Shown: in pieces, positions 33,883 to 42,081 of the stretch
How positions within the stretch are numbered: position 1 is the first letter of the stretch
How the letters are laid out: each line of letters opens with the position of its first letter
Position numbers and translations under genes: made by a program
DNA from: Poriferisodalis sp965204195
GTDB lineage: Bacteria > Actinomycetota > Acidimicrobiia > Acidimicrobiales > Poriferisodalaceae
Direction of reading: 5' to 3'
DNA length: 64,000 nucleotides
Assembly (NCBI RefSeq): GCF_965204195.1
Contig: NZ_OZ241975.1
Location: 1,798,001 to 1,862,000 of the forward strand
The notes under the pieces: generated by a model
Seen by the model: the letters and a program-made list of their open reading frames with translations, nothing else
Told to the model about the DNA's origin: nothing
Databases searched by the model: none

Positions 33883-34380
33883 TCAGCCGAACGGCCCGTC
33901 GACGTCCATCACTGCAGCGAGGTCCCAGGTGACGGTGCTGGAGCAGTCGAACCTGGACCACCACTGCCCGCCGAAGTGCGGGTCGTCCTCTGGCTGCCAA
34001 TGGGGGATGTGGACGCCGCTGTGGCCGGCGTCTTGGATGGCGCGCCAGTTGACGTCCCAGCCCTTGAGCTCGAAGCCGAGTTCGGCGAGTTCCCAGCGGA
34101 ACTCGGCGGGGACGTCGGCGGAGCAGCTCAGGGTCAGCATGTCGCTGACGTCGAGGGTGATCTCCCAGTGGTGGGTGTCGATGCTGTCGAGTTCGGCGGC
34201 GGCCCGGCAGCGGCCCCAGCCGTTCGGGCTGGTCTTTGGCGAGGTCCACAGTCCCCACGGCATCAGCGGGCGGCGGTACCCCTGGCGGTAGACCCGGTCG
34301 GGGTCGAACGCCCAACTGCCGCTGGGGCCGAACTGCTCATTCGGCCAGTGCACCCCGACCACGACATCCCGATCCGACAC
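33883..34380 (-). CDS. Trp-rich protein, unknown function
   Basis: About 165 residues from GTG 34380. The sequence is rich in Trp and His (YRRPLMPWGLWTSPKTSPNG, ELKGWDVNWRAIQDAGHSGV, HFGGQWWSRFDCSSTVTWDL). It looks globular and has no transmembrane segment. No family is recognised. The frame is open for 160 codons upstream, but that part is Arg-rich shadow of another frame, so the GTG start is preferred. Confidence 0.5.
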   Translation of the reverse strand: MSDRDVVVGVHWPNEQFGPSGSWAFDPDRVYRQGYRRPLMPWGLWTSPKTSPNGWGRCRAAAELDSIDTHHWEITLDVSDMLTLSCSADVPAEFRWELAELGFELKGWDVNWRAIQDAGHSGVHIPHWQPEDDPHFGGQWWSRFDCSSTVTWDLAAVMDVDGPFG

Positions 34381-34796
34381 GACTCGGCGCACTCTAGCGA
34401 TGCGCCTGCGGGCCGCTGCTGGGCGGACGGTGCGGCCGCCGCCCGATCGAAACGTCTTTGGCGGCTCGCGATCCACCGTCGATGCCCGTCGAGCACTTCG
34501 GCATCGAGGTCGAGCTGATCGAGCACCCAACCGAGCACGGCGTGCGCGGCGGCCGCGGCCGCGCCGACGCCGGCGGGGTCGACGCGTCGGGCATCCTCGT
34601 CGGGGCGGCCGATCGGCTCGCCCCAGTCGACGGCCTCGTCGACACCACCGTTGGCGGCGAGCTGGATGGCGTAGGTGGCGATTTGGGCCTGGGAGATGGA
34701 AAGCGAGTTGCCGCCGCTGAATCGGCCGCGCCTCGTTGCACATCGAGTCTCGATGATCTGGGGGAACTGTTTGCCGCGCCGGCCCTGGCTCGCCAT
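34263..34796 (-). CDS. Possible protein upstream of the Trp-rich gene
   Basis: From ATG 34796 the frame gives up to 177 residues. The middle part (SLSISQAQIATYAIQLAANG, VDEAVDWGEPIGRPDEDARR, HAVLGWVLDQLDLDAEVLDG) has the helical, amphipathic character of a real protein, while the last third, which overlaps the Trp-rich gene in another frame, does not. It could be a gene whose true stop was lost by a frameshift near 34400. Reported with low confidence. Confidence 0.3.
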   Translation of the reverse strand: MASQGRRGKQFPQIIETRCATRRGRFSGGNSLSISQAQIATYAIQLAANGGVDEAVDWGEPIGRPDEDARRVDPAGVGAAAAAAHAVLGWVLDQLDLDAEVLDGHRRWIASRQRRFDRAAAAPSAQQRPAGASLECAESCRIGMSWSGCTGRMSSSAPAAVGRSTPTGSTARGTAAR

Positions 34797-34928
34797 CCCA
34801 AGCCAGGCTTTGCCTGCCTCGCCATGCCATGACTCGACTGCCAGGCCACGACACAGATCGGCTGGCCGGCCTGGGGACCGCGGCCTGCCGCGCCCCGCTC
34901 CAGCGGAGTAGGCAGGGCGTCGGGCGGC

Positions 34929-35052
34929 GTCCCGGCTCGTCACGTTGCGGCTTCGCGTTCCGCGCAACGGCACGGGGCGCGGTGCCCGTCGCCGGGTCCG
35001 TCCTGGACTTCGAATGTCGCAGCGCGGCCGGTGCGCCGGCGTGCGTGCAGGC
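34929..35052 (-). repeat. Conserved 3' flank of secreted protein 1
   Basis: The 124 bases after the stop codon of the first secreted protein closely resemble those after the stop of the second (36912-37019). The shared part includes two short hairpins, one around GTTGCGG/CCGCGCAAC and one GGGC-5 nt-GCCC. The duplication that created the paralogues therefore included the 3' flank. The hairpins could end transcription, but no T-run follows. Confidence 0.6.
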
Positions 35053-36537
35053 TTAGCCGGCTTCGAGTTGGCGCAGGGCTTCGGCTACTGCGGTCCAGCG
35101 GGTCCAGCCGCGATCGGCGAAGGTCTGCGCTTCTGCGGCGCCCATCGCGGTCAGCGTGCTGTCCGCGACGGTCTCGCCGAGCGTGACCAGCACGCGGTCC
35201 CACCGGTCGGTATGGGCCGTGCTGTGCGCGCAGCACGGATCGTCACGCCACCCGCGCACCTGCGCCACCAACGCCACGCGGGCCTCGATCTGGCGCAGGG
35301 TTTCGGCCACGCCGGTCCAGCGGGTCCAGCCGCGGTCGGCGAAGGTCTGCGCTTCCGCGGCGGTCATGGCGGTCAGCGTGCCGTCGGCGACGGTCTGGCC
35401 GAGCGTGACCAGCACGCGGTCCCACCGGTCGGTATGGGCCGTGCTGTGCGCGCAGCACGGATCGTCACGCCACCCGCGCACCTGTGCCACCAACGCCGCG
35501 TGCTGACCGGCGGGACGGGTCACGCTCTCGGTGGCGCTCTCCGTCGCACCGCCGGACTCGCCCGGGCCCTGCCCGGGCCCCTCACCGGGCGGGTCGTCGG
35601 GCTCGGACGGATCCTGCCCGCCCACAGGCGGAGCGTTCTGATCGGGGACCGACACACCCCCAAACTCGGGGACGCTGTTGGCGGGCTGGGTCGACGAGGT
35701 CACCTCGACCCGCAGATGCGAGCGCGAATCCACACCCAAACCCCGGAAATAGGCGGCGCTTTCGTAGTCGTCGTCGGTGCTGTGGGCGACGTGCTGGACG
35801 ATGTAGCGCAGGCCGTCCGCAGCCGACGGAGCGCTCACGGTGACGGTCTGGGGGATGGCCCAGTTCGAGGTGGTGAACGTCAGCTTGGCCGGCGAGAACG
35901 AGATGTCGGTGGGGCGCTCGGTGCGCTGGTAGGCCAGGATGCTCACCGTGTCGCTGGGCGCGCTGGCCAGCCGCACCGTGTAGTCCGCCGACGACCCCGG
36001 TGTCACCGTCAGGCGGCGCACCTGCCGCGCCCCCGACACGGCACCGCCGAACACCACACCGCGCCGCGCATCGGCACTGGCCGGGATCGCGATCGACGTG
36101 TCGATGATGCCGACATCTATGCGGGCGTTGTTCCCCGAGGGGACCGTGTAGGGCTCGCCGGGCACCTTGACCAGCCGGAAATATGCGTACTCGATGCCCT
36201 CGGTCTTGCCGTCGTCGGTCCCGTGGACCTGCAGCGACACGTGCGACTGCCCCGCGGGAATCGCCACGCTGTTCACCCCCGAGGAGGGCCACAAGACATC
36301 GTCCAGCGTCGCCTGGTTGGCGACGAACTCGACCATCACAGAGGAGCGCTGCGCCAGCGGCGGCGACACGTTGATGTACAGCGTTTCGTACCCGGGGTCA
36401 GGATCAGTCGTACTGTGGGAACCGAGGTTGATGCTCTCGCTGGTCAGCTCGGTGTGACCCACCCAGCTCAGCGCCGAGGTGGCCTGCTGGGCCTGCGCGG
36501 GCGCCGCCAGCGGCACACACACCGCCGCCGCCAGCAC
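35053..36537 (-). CDS. Secreted protein 1 with WRDDPCC repeats; probable phase-variable start
   Basis: At least 494 residues. The h-region VGVLAAAVCVPLAAPAQAQ is a signal peptide with predicted cleavage after AQA. The middle (about 30-330) resembles Calx-beta/Ig-like strands (YINVSPPLAQRSSVMVEFVA). Two 74-residue repeats end the protein, each with VRGWRDDPCCAHSTAHTDRW then TAAEAQTFADRGWTRWT; an 84-bp stretch is identical between them. GTG 36537 would cut the Arg-rich n-region. The good start is ATG 36640 with AGGAGAGG upstream, but a C13 run just after it puts the ATG one base out of frame. In the sequenced state the protein is probably off. Confidence 0.7.
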   Translation of the reverse strand: MLAAAVCVPLAAPAQAQQATSALSWVGHTELTSESINLGSHSTTDPDPGYETLYINVSPPLAQRSSVMVEFVANQATLDDVLWPSSGVNSVAIPAGQSHVSLQVHGTDDGKTEGIEYAYFRLVKVPGEPYTVPSGNNARIDVGIIDTSIAIPASADARRGVVFGGAVSGARQVRRLTVTPGSSADYTVRLASAPSDTVSILAYQRTERPTDISFSPAKLTFTTSNWAIPQTVTVSAPSAADGLRYIVQHVAHSTDDDYESAAYFRGLGVDSRSHLRVEVTSSTQPANSVPEFGGVSVPDQNAPPVGGQDPSEPDDPPGEGPGQGPGESGGATESATESVTRPAGQHAALVAQVRGWRDDPCCAHSTAHTDRWDRVLVTLGQTVADGTLTAMTAAEAQTFADRGWTRWTGVAETLRQIEARVALVAQVRGWRDDPCCAHSTAHTDRWDRVLVTLGETVADSTLTAMGAAEAQTFADRGWTRWTAVAEALRQLEAG

Positions 36538-36608
36538 CCCGACAATCAGCCCAGCGCGCCACCGCCCACGACGACGGCCAGCGCGCAGCCGCTGCGGCTC
36601 AGAACTGC

Positions 36609-36621
36609 GGGGGGGGGGGGG
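36609..36621 (-). repeat. 13-bp homopolymer (poly-C on coding strand) in secreted protein 1
   Basis: Thirteen consecutive G (plus strand) lie seven codons after ATG 36640. In the present length that ATG frame ends at TGA 36602-36604 after 12 codons. Loss of one base (12) joins it to the signal peptide and body. Long poly-G/C runs within a coding start are classical slipped-strand contingency signals. Confidence 0.8.
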
Positions 36622-36640
36622 TCCGAAGCTGCGTCTGCAT

Positions 36641-37019
36641 CACTGTGCCTCTCCTGTCAGCTCGACATGTCCTCGAATGCGTCCGACACACAGACGCACA
36701 CAGTAATTCCCGAATACACGCACTGTCAACACAGATACCACTGCCTGCACATGCAGCACCAGACGGTACACCCCCAGCCCCTCCGCCCACGCCCTCGCGC
36801 CCCTGCAAGAAGCCCTCGCCGCCGAGCGACGTCAAGCCGTCATCCCTGTGCCGCCACGGCCCAGCGGGCTGTGACTCTGTGCTGCAGGTCGATCGCCGCG
36901 CCGGAGTCGTCGTCCCGGCTCGTCGCATTGCGGCTTCGCGTTCCGCGCAGCGGCGCAGGGCGCGTTGCCCGTCGGCAGTGCCCGTCTCGGAGTTCGAATG
37001 TGGCGGCGTGCGCGCAGGT
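36641..37019. other. Spacer between the two secreted-protein genes
   Basis: No gene is seen. It holds the ribosome site and promoter region of secreted protein 1 on the minus strand (36645-36800, comparatively AT-rich around 36690-36740) and the 3' flank of secreted protein 2 (36912-37019), which resembles 34929-35052. Confidence 0.6.
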
Positions 37020-38426
37020 TTAGCCGGCCTCGATGGCCTTGAGAGCGGCGGCGACGTCGGTCCAGCGGGTCCAGCCGTTGTCGACGAAGGCTTGGGCCTC
37101 TGCGGCGGTCATCGGTGTCAGGGTGGTGTCGGACACGGTCTCGCCGAGCGCGAGCAGGGCGCGGTCCCAGCGGGCCACATGGGCCGCCTGCCAGCTCCAA
37201 CGCGGGTCGTCGCGCCAGCCGTGGATCTGGGCGATCAGCGCCGCATGAGAGTTGGCGGACTCCAGCTTCTCCAGCGCAGCAGCCACCGCAGTCCAGCGCG
37301 TCCAGCCGCGATCCGCGAACGCCTGGGCCTCGGCTGCGGTCATGGGCGTGAGCGTGGAGTCCGACACCGCCTGGCCCAGCCCCAGCAGCGCACGGTTCCA
37401 GCGGTCGGTGTGGGCCTTGATGTGCACGCAGCACAGGTCGTCGCGCCAGTCGTAGATCTGCCAGATCAGGTCCGCGTTCTCGCCGGTGGGACGCCGCACG
37501 ATCTCTATGGCGCCTTCGGTAGCGCCGCTGCCGTCTCCGCAGCCACTGTTCGAGGGAAATTCGAGGCACTCAATCTCATCGCTCCAGATCGACACCGTCG
37601 CGGTGTTGTAGTCGCCTATCGAGTCGTTGTTGTTGAACGGCGCCCAGCCGGCCACCGTGGTGCTGAACGTGAGGGTGAACGACTCGAACGCCTCGCTGTT
37701 GCCCGCGTCCTGCTTGATCGGGATCGACAGGCTCACCCTGCGCTGGCCCGCGGGCACCGTCACCGACGTGGGCAGTATCGCGTCCAGGTCATCTGCCGTC
37801 GCCGCGCCGGTGGTGCCCAGGTTGTTGGCAACGCTGAACGCCAGACCGCCCGTGGGCGCATTGGCAGTCAGCCAGACATCCACCACGGCGCGCTGACCCT
37901 CGTACACAGCAGCATTGCCCACCCGGAAGTACTTGTTCGCCGGGATCGTCAGCAGGACCTTGTTCGTAGCGCGTGCATTGGGATCGCTGTTCTGAGGCAC
38001 CGGGCTGTAGCGGGTATTGCTGGTGGTGAAGGTCAGCACGACGCTCTCATCGGCTTCCTGCAAGCTGTCAGCAGCGATCTGAATCGACAGCGTGGCCTCG
38101 TGCTGGCTCGACGGGATCGTGACGGAGCTCGGCGCCGAGGTCAAGTCCGCAGTCTTGGAGAAGCCCGCGGACGCATTGGAGTAGCCGATGTTCAACGTCA
38201 ACGCCCCGCCGTAGTTGATGCTCTTGCGGAGCTTCACTTGGACGGTGGTGCCCTCATAGCCCAGCACAGCAGTGGACATCACACCGAAATGCTGGTGGTC
38301 GTATGGTGCCTCCCAGTGGGCAGACGCCGGCGGCGGCACGGCCGCCAGCACCGCGCCGAGCACCAACGCGACGAACGCCGCAGCAAGCGATCGCCTGCCG
38401 CGGCGCCGAACCGGGGCCCTCCTCAC
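37020..38426 (-). CDS. Secreted protein 2 with WRDDxCC repeats; probable phase-variable start
   Basis: At least 468 residues. After an Arg-rich n-region comes AAAFVALVLGAVLAAVPPPA ending in ASA, a signal peptide. The next part has two Calx-beta-like domains (VLGYEGTTVQVKLRKSINYG; AVYEGQRAVVDVWLTANAPT). Two C-terminal repeats of about 74 residues follow, with YDWRDDLCCVHIKAHTDRWN in the first and HGWRDDPRWSWQAAHVARWD in the second, where the Cys pair is lost. ATG 38502 upstream is separated by a C13 run and is one base out of frame with GTG 38426, exactly as in secreted protein 1. Confidence 0.7.
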   Translation of the reverse strand: MRRAPVRRRGRRSLAAAFVALVLGAVLAAVPPPASAHWEAPYDHQHFGVMSTAVLGYEGTTVQVKLRKSINYGGALTLNIGYSNASAGFSKTADLTSAPSSVTIPSSQHEATLSIQIAADSLQEADESVVLTFTTSNTRYSPVPQNSDPNARATNKVLLTIPANKYFRVGNAAVYEGQRAVVDVWLTANAPTGGLAFSVANNLGTTGAATADDLDAILPTSVTVPAGQRRVSLSIPIKQDAGNSEAFESFTLTFSTTVAGWAPFNNNDSIGDYNTATVSIWSDEIECLEFPSNSGCGDGSGATEGAIEIVRRPTGENADLIWQIYDWRDDLCCVHIKAHTDRWNRALLGLGQAVSDSTLTPMTAAEAQAFADRGWTRWTAVAAALEKLESANSHAALIAQIHGWRDDPRWSWQAAHVARWDRALLALGETVSDTTLTPMTAAEAQAFVDNGWTRWTDVAAALKAIEAG

Positions 38427-38466
38427 GCCGGGCCCTCGCGGCCGACGCCCTGCGGTACTAAGTCCC

Positions 38467-38479
38467 GGGGGGGGGGGGG
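38467..38479 (-). repeat. 13-bp homopolymer (poly-C on coding strand) in secreted protein 2
   Basis: Thirteen G on the plus strand, equal in length to the run in the paralogue. ATG 38502 starts a frame of seven codons up to the run (MSSHPSSD) that ends 18 codons later at TGA. Removing one base joins it with the signal peptide frame. The ribosome site before this ATG is weak, so the start is less sure than in secreted protein 1. Confidence 0.75.
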
Positions 38480-38502
38480 TCAGAAGACGGGTGAGAACTC
38501 AT

Positions 38503-38805
38503 GCCCCCAGACACTAGTCAGAAACCCGCAAACACATACACGCTTATAGCGAAACCGTTCACAGGTCGCACGTAACTCGGCATATCCACACGACATAGGC
38601 CGAGCGTGCAGTGGCATGTACGCGACATGTCCATCGGCATTTGAATGCAAGCGTGTGTTCCTGTCGCGACAGCCTGCCGCGACGCTCGCGACAGGGTGTT
38701 GCGGCATGCTCGCGACGCCGCTACAGGTCCGCTACATGGCGGTGTCGCGGCGACAAGTCGTGCGGGGTCGTCTGGTGTAGCGCTGCCGGCGCGACGGTGT
38801 CGCCC
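38503..38805. other. Divergent control region between secreted protein 2 and AlpA copy 2
   Basis: No gene is seen. It holds the right copy of the 27-bp inverted repeat (38632-38658), and from 38660 to 38760 several CGCGACA / TCGCGAC words (for example near 38667, 38689 and 38711) that could be binding sites for the AlpA-like protein encoded just to the right. Confidence 0.5.
38632..38658 (-). repeat. 27-bp imperfect inverted repeat, right copy
   Basis: Inverted relative to 32681-32707, with 24 of 27 positions shared (the core ACACACGCTTGCAT is exact). It lies 148 bp upstream of AlpA copy 2. See the left copy. Confidence 0.7.
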
Positions 38806-39063
38806 ATGAGACCCATCGACCCGCAGTCCGATGCCCCCCAAGGCCCGATGGCTTCGCCTGAGCGGCCGATGCTGCTTTCGCGTCCGGAGGTGGAGCGGCT
38901 GACGGGCATGTCGACGAGCTCGCTGTACCGGGCGATGCGCGAGGGCGACTTTCCCGAGCCGCTGCGCATCAGCCGACGGGCCGTGCGGTGGCGTGCCGAC
39001 GAGATCGGCGCCTGGATCGAGGGACGCCCGCGGGCGTCGGGCATCGTCGGCACTGCAGCGTGA
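38806..39063 (+). CDS. AlpA-like helix-turn-helix regulator (copy 2)
   Basis: 85 residues from ATG 38806. LLSRPEVERLTGMSTSSLYR, AMREGDFPEPLRISRRAVRW and DEIGAWIEGRPRASGIVG are nearly the same as copy 1, including the shared C-terminus SGIVG-(A/T)-AA. The two genes are inverted with respect to each other and enclose the secreted-protein block. A regulator of the phase-variable genes or a leftover excisionase are both possible. Confidence 0.82.
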   Translation: MRPIDPQSDAPQGPMASPERPMLLSRPEVERLTGMSTSSLYRAMREGDFPEPLRISRRAVRWRADEIGAWIEGRPRASGIVGTAA

Positions 39064-39314
39064 CTTGCCGTGCGCGGCGACTACGGTCGGGACGCGCTCG
39101 CCGATGGCCACAGACACTGCCGCAGCCGCGACGGCACGGCGCTGAATGAGTCGAACGGCACCCGCTCACGCGGCGGCGGTGACCATCGTCGCCCGCGACA
39201 CGCCAACTCGCTTGAAGAGCGCCACGGACTCATCCTTGCGATAAGAGCCGGGCGCTTCTCTGACGGGTCCGGCTCAGGGGCCTCGACCACCGACACCTCG
39301 AAGGCATCGCTGAC

Positions 39315-39506
39315 CTAGTTGCCCTCGGGGTCCTCGGCGGTCACGGTGATCGTCGCCGTTCCCCCAGCCACTCCGGCCACCGTCAGTGCGGACTGGTCGG
39401 CGGCCACGGCAACGGTGGCGACAGCTTCGTCCGAGGAGGCGGCGGTGGTGGCAAGGTTGTTGCCGTCGGCGTCGCAGAGTGCGCCTGCCACATTGACCTG
39501 ACGCAT
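39315..39506 (-). pseudogene. Ig-like (BIG2-type) domain fragment
   Basis: A 63-codon frame (ATG 39506) reads QVNVAGALCDADGNNLATTA and SALTVAGVAGGTATITVTAE then DPEGN. The 'V.G.A.GTATITVTA.D' ending is typical of bacterial Ig-like domains in surface proteins. No signal peptide or remaining domains are present, so it is the tail of a lost surface protein. Upstream the frame runs into the DUF4145 gene region, which supports truncation. Confidence 0.55.
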
Positions 39507-39579
39507 ATTCGGGAACCGTTTCGACGAGGCAGATTCGGTTTGAGATATCTGATGACGTCTCGAAGCTGGGGTCGGACCG

Positions 39580-40245
39580 TTAGAACGGTTCCTCATCTGG
39601 CGCACGATCTGGCGCACGACGCTGCCGGAGTTGATCCCAAATCTGGGGCTTGACATGGACTTCGTCGACCAGCTGGTCGATCGCGGCAAACAGCCAATTC
39701 ACGGTCTCGTCGCTGGTGTCATCGCTGATGCCATAGATGTCGTGAGCGGCTTCGTTGCCCTGAACTCGGATTGCGCTGAGCCCACGCTGGAGCGTTGTCG
39801 AGAGACCAAGTTCTGATTCGGCCAGTTCGATCAGCTTGTACAGCTTCTGTGGGCTGGTCGAGCGGCCGACATCGGCCAAGTGTCGCTTCAGGTAGGACTC
39901 CATCAGCAGACGAAGCAACGCACACGCAGCCCTGGGTGAGGCGGAGGCGACGGCGGCCGCTTCGCGGTAGAGCCGCTTTTCCTCGTCTGCGAGGCCCGAT
40001 GCGGGCGGCTGCCTGACTTCGCGATGGAGCCTCACCAATGCCGATCTATCGGAGGGATATCGCAGCCAGTAGGAGAGTGACAGACAGCGCTCATCGGTGC
40101 ATCGCCCAAGCCAAACAGTGCTGCCACGCATATCAAGGTCTAAGGACTCTGGTATCTCGTCGAGCAACTCGGTCAGCGTGAGTTCGGTGTCGCCGAGCCA
40201 GTCAACGTCCGCGTCGAATTCGCAGGCTGGACACTCTTTCGCCAT
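39580..40245 (-). CDS. DUF4145-domain protein
   Basis: 221 residues. The N-terminus has CPACEFDADVDWLG and RCTDERCLSLSYWLR, a possible zinc knuckle. The C-terminal domain (REAAAVASASPRAACALLRL, LSAIRVQGNEAAHDIYG, NWLFAAIDQLVDEV) matches DUF4145, a HEPN-like helical domain common in restriction and defence loci. It may be an RNA- or nucleotide-linked accessory factor. ATG 40245. Confidence 0.7.
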   Translation of the reverse strand: MAKECPACEFDADVDWLGDTELTLTELLDEIPESLDLDMRGSTVWLGRCTDERCLSLSYWLRYPSDRSALVRLHREVRQPPASGLADEEKRLYREAAAVASASPRAACALLRLLMESYLKRHLADVGRSTSPQKLYKLIELAESELGLSTTLQRGLSAIRVQGNEAAHDIYGISDDTSDETVNWLFAAIDQLVDEVHVKPQIWDQLRQRRAPDRAPDEEPF

Positions 40246-40557
40246 TGCCTAATCCTCCGATGCTCAGCCGCGTTCGCTGCGATTCGCCGGCCGTCGACTC
40301 GGAAGACGATTGAACCAGTCGCGGACCCGCGTGCGCAGTTTCTCAAACTCGGTGTCGGTGATCAGGCACCTTTGGCGTGGGTGGTGGTTGCACACGCCAA
40401 GCGCATTGCTGCTGGCATCCCGGAGTCGGTGCAGGCGATTGGGCAGCAGTCCGGCGTCGGGGCGAGCGGATGTCGGTCCCGCAGGCTGCCGGGAAGGCGA
40501 GCCGTCGGGATTCCCCGCCGCGTCTCGGTCGATCCGAGGCGTGGCCAGCGATAGAAA
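40246..40557. other. Spacer between DUF4145 and SIR2 genes
   Basis: No confident gene. A minus-strand frame (ending at 40264) reads LGVCNHHPRQRCLITDTEFE then KLRTRVRDWFNRL, which looks protein-like but has no good start or recognised family, so it may be a gene fragment. Confidence 0.4.
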
Positions 40558-42081
40558 ATGCGAATGAGCCTCATCGATCCCGACGATCCGGCATACGAAG
40601 AGCCCGACGAGCTGCTGGCGGAGCACGAAGCCAGACACGACTCCTTCGGCGAGGTTCGCGCAGCGATGAGCAATGCGCTGCTTCATGTGTGGGACCGCGT
40701 CGAGCCGTCGCAGTGCCCCGAGTGCAGGGGCGATCCGGGCCGATTCCTTTCCCATGTGTTCGCGCTGGCATACGACATGCGCACCGGTCTCCATGACTTG
40801 CCAGGAGCGCGCGGCAACGAGGTCGACGGCTACACGCTGCTGGGGTCGATCCACGCTGCAATCCAGGTCATGCATCAGCAGGCAGCTCCTCACTATGACG
40901 CTGCGGGCAACGCCGGGCCTGAACGGGATCTGCCGCTCGGGGCCGAAGCAGAGCGCAAGCTCGGCGAGCTCATGGCCCATCGCGCATCCGGCGACTGGTC
41001 GGGCGATGGCTGGGACTGGTGGAACAGCCAGCGGCGCAACGCAGGCGACGCTGCCACGTTGCTGCTCGAGGCGTTCGAGGACTCGTATCGCCCGTCGCCG
41101 ACTCGCAGCAGGAGCGGGCAGGTGTATCTCCTCGGCGCGGGCTTCTCGCGCGCTTGCAGCGAGGCGATGCCGACGATGCCGGCGGTGCTGGAGACGCTCA
41201 AGCGCATCGCGTCTCAGCAGCGTTGGGCTCTTGTCGACAAGTTCGGGCTGGACGGCGCCAGCGACGTGGAGGCTTGGCTGGATTCCCTCGCTGCCCCGAT
41301 GCCGTACCGCAGCGAGGTGGAGAACGCGGAGGCCACCGCGCTCTTCCAGCGTGTCGCCAAGTGGCTCGCCCAGCATCTCGCTTCAACCGAAGCGCAGGCC
41401 TTCCAGACCGGCTTCCCCGATCTGCTCGTGGACTTGCTTACCCATTGGCAGGCGAATCGCAGCACGGTCATCACGCTCAACTACGACACCATCATCGAGC
41501 GCTGCGTGGAGAAGCACAGTGACGCGATCGGAGTCGAGGGAGGCCCGCTCGCCGCCAACAACATTCGCGCCGTGCCACTGTCTCCGACGACGGCGTACAT
41601 GGGAGTCGCCCGGGCCGGACGGCGCACACGACCTGAGGGGTTTCGCCTCTCGAAGCTCCACGGCTCGATCGACTGGCAGTACCCCGGCGGCAGCGGCCGT
41701 GGACTGCCCATCTACGCGATCGACACCGATGGCGACGACCGGTCCCGGCAGGGACTGGCGCAGATGGTGCCCTATGTGATCCCGCCCTGTTTCACCACGA
41801 TGCCGCTGTTCGACCACGAGATCATCCGCCAGAACTGGCTCATCGCACGTCAAGGACTCGAACGGGCCAAAGAGCTGATCGTGATGGGGTACTCCCTGCC
41901 GCCGTCCGACACGGCGGTCGTACACATGCTCAAGACGAACGCGCCGCAAAGCATCACCGTGCTGGATACCAGCCGCTGCCTCAGAGAGCGCTACGAGAAG
42001 CTCAACGGGGCGACCGTCAGGACGCCCAAATTCGACGATCCGATCTGGACATGGACAGCGAAAACGACCTCTCGGCCCTAG
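40558..42081 (+). CDS. SIR2-like domain protein (probable NAD+-consuming defence effector)
   Basis: 507 residues. The N-terminal about 180 are helical, with a CPECRGDPGRF segment of unknown role. The SIR2-like Rossmann core follows: VYLLGAGFSRACSEAMPTMP (about 190), STVITLNYDTIIERC (about 305), SKLHGSIDWQYPGG with the expected catalytic His (about 367), and ELIVMGYSLPPSDTAVVHML. SIR2 proteins in phage defence deplete NAD+ on infection. ATG 40558 or ATG 40564 are both possible. It stands alone, so it may be a single-gene effector or work with the DUF4145 protein. Confidence 0.8.
   Translation: MRMSLIDPDDPAYEEPDELLAEHEARHDSFGEVRAAMSNALLHVWDRVEPSQCPECRGDPGRFLSHVFALAYDMRTGLHDLPGARGNEVDGYTLLGSIHAAIQVMHQQAAPHYDAAGNAGPERDLPLGAEAERKLGELMAHRASGDWSGDGWDWWNSQRRNAGDAATLLLEAFEDSYRPSPTRSRSGQVYLLGAGFSRACSEAMPTMPAVLETLKRIASQQRWALVDKFGLDGASDVEAWLDSLAAPMPYRSEVENAEATALFQRVAKWLAQHLASTEAQAFQTGFPDLLVDLLTHWQANRSTVITLNYDTIIERCVEKHSDAIGVEGGPLAANNIRAVPLSPTTAYMGVARAGRRTRPEGFRLSKLHGSIDWQYPGGSGRGLPIYAIDTDGDDRSRQGLAQMVPYVIPPCFTTMPLFDHEIIRQNWLIARQGLERAKELIVMGYSLPPSDTAVVHMLKTNAPQSITVLDTSRCLRERYEKLNGATVRTPKFDDPIWTWTAKTTSRP

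Noticed and set aside
34945..37023. Long plus-strand frame (692 codons) opposite secreted protein 1
   Set aside because: It is the antisense of a repeated, high-GC coding region, has Arg/Gly/His-rich low-quality composition and no known domain.
36645..38549. Long plus-strand frame (634 codons) opposite secreted protein 2
   Set aside because: Antisense shadow of a coding region with signal peptide and domain matches on the other strand.
40264..41376. 370-codon minus-strand frame opposite the SIR2 gene
   Set aside because: Most of it is shadow of the SIR2 gene. Only the last 60 codons, outside SIR2, look protein-like, and these are noted as a spacer fragment.
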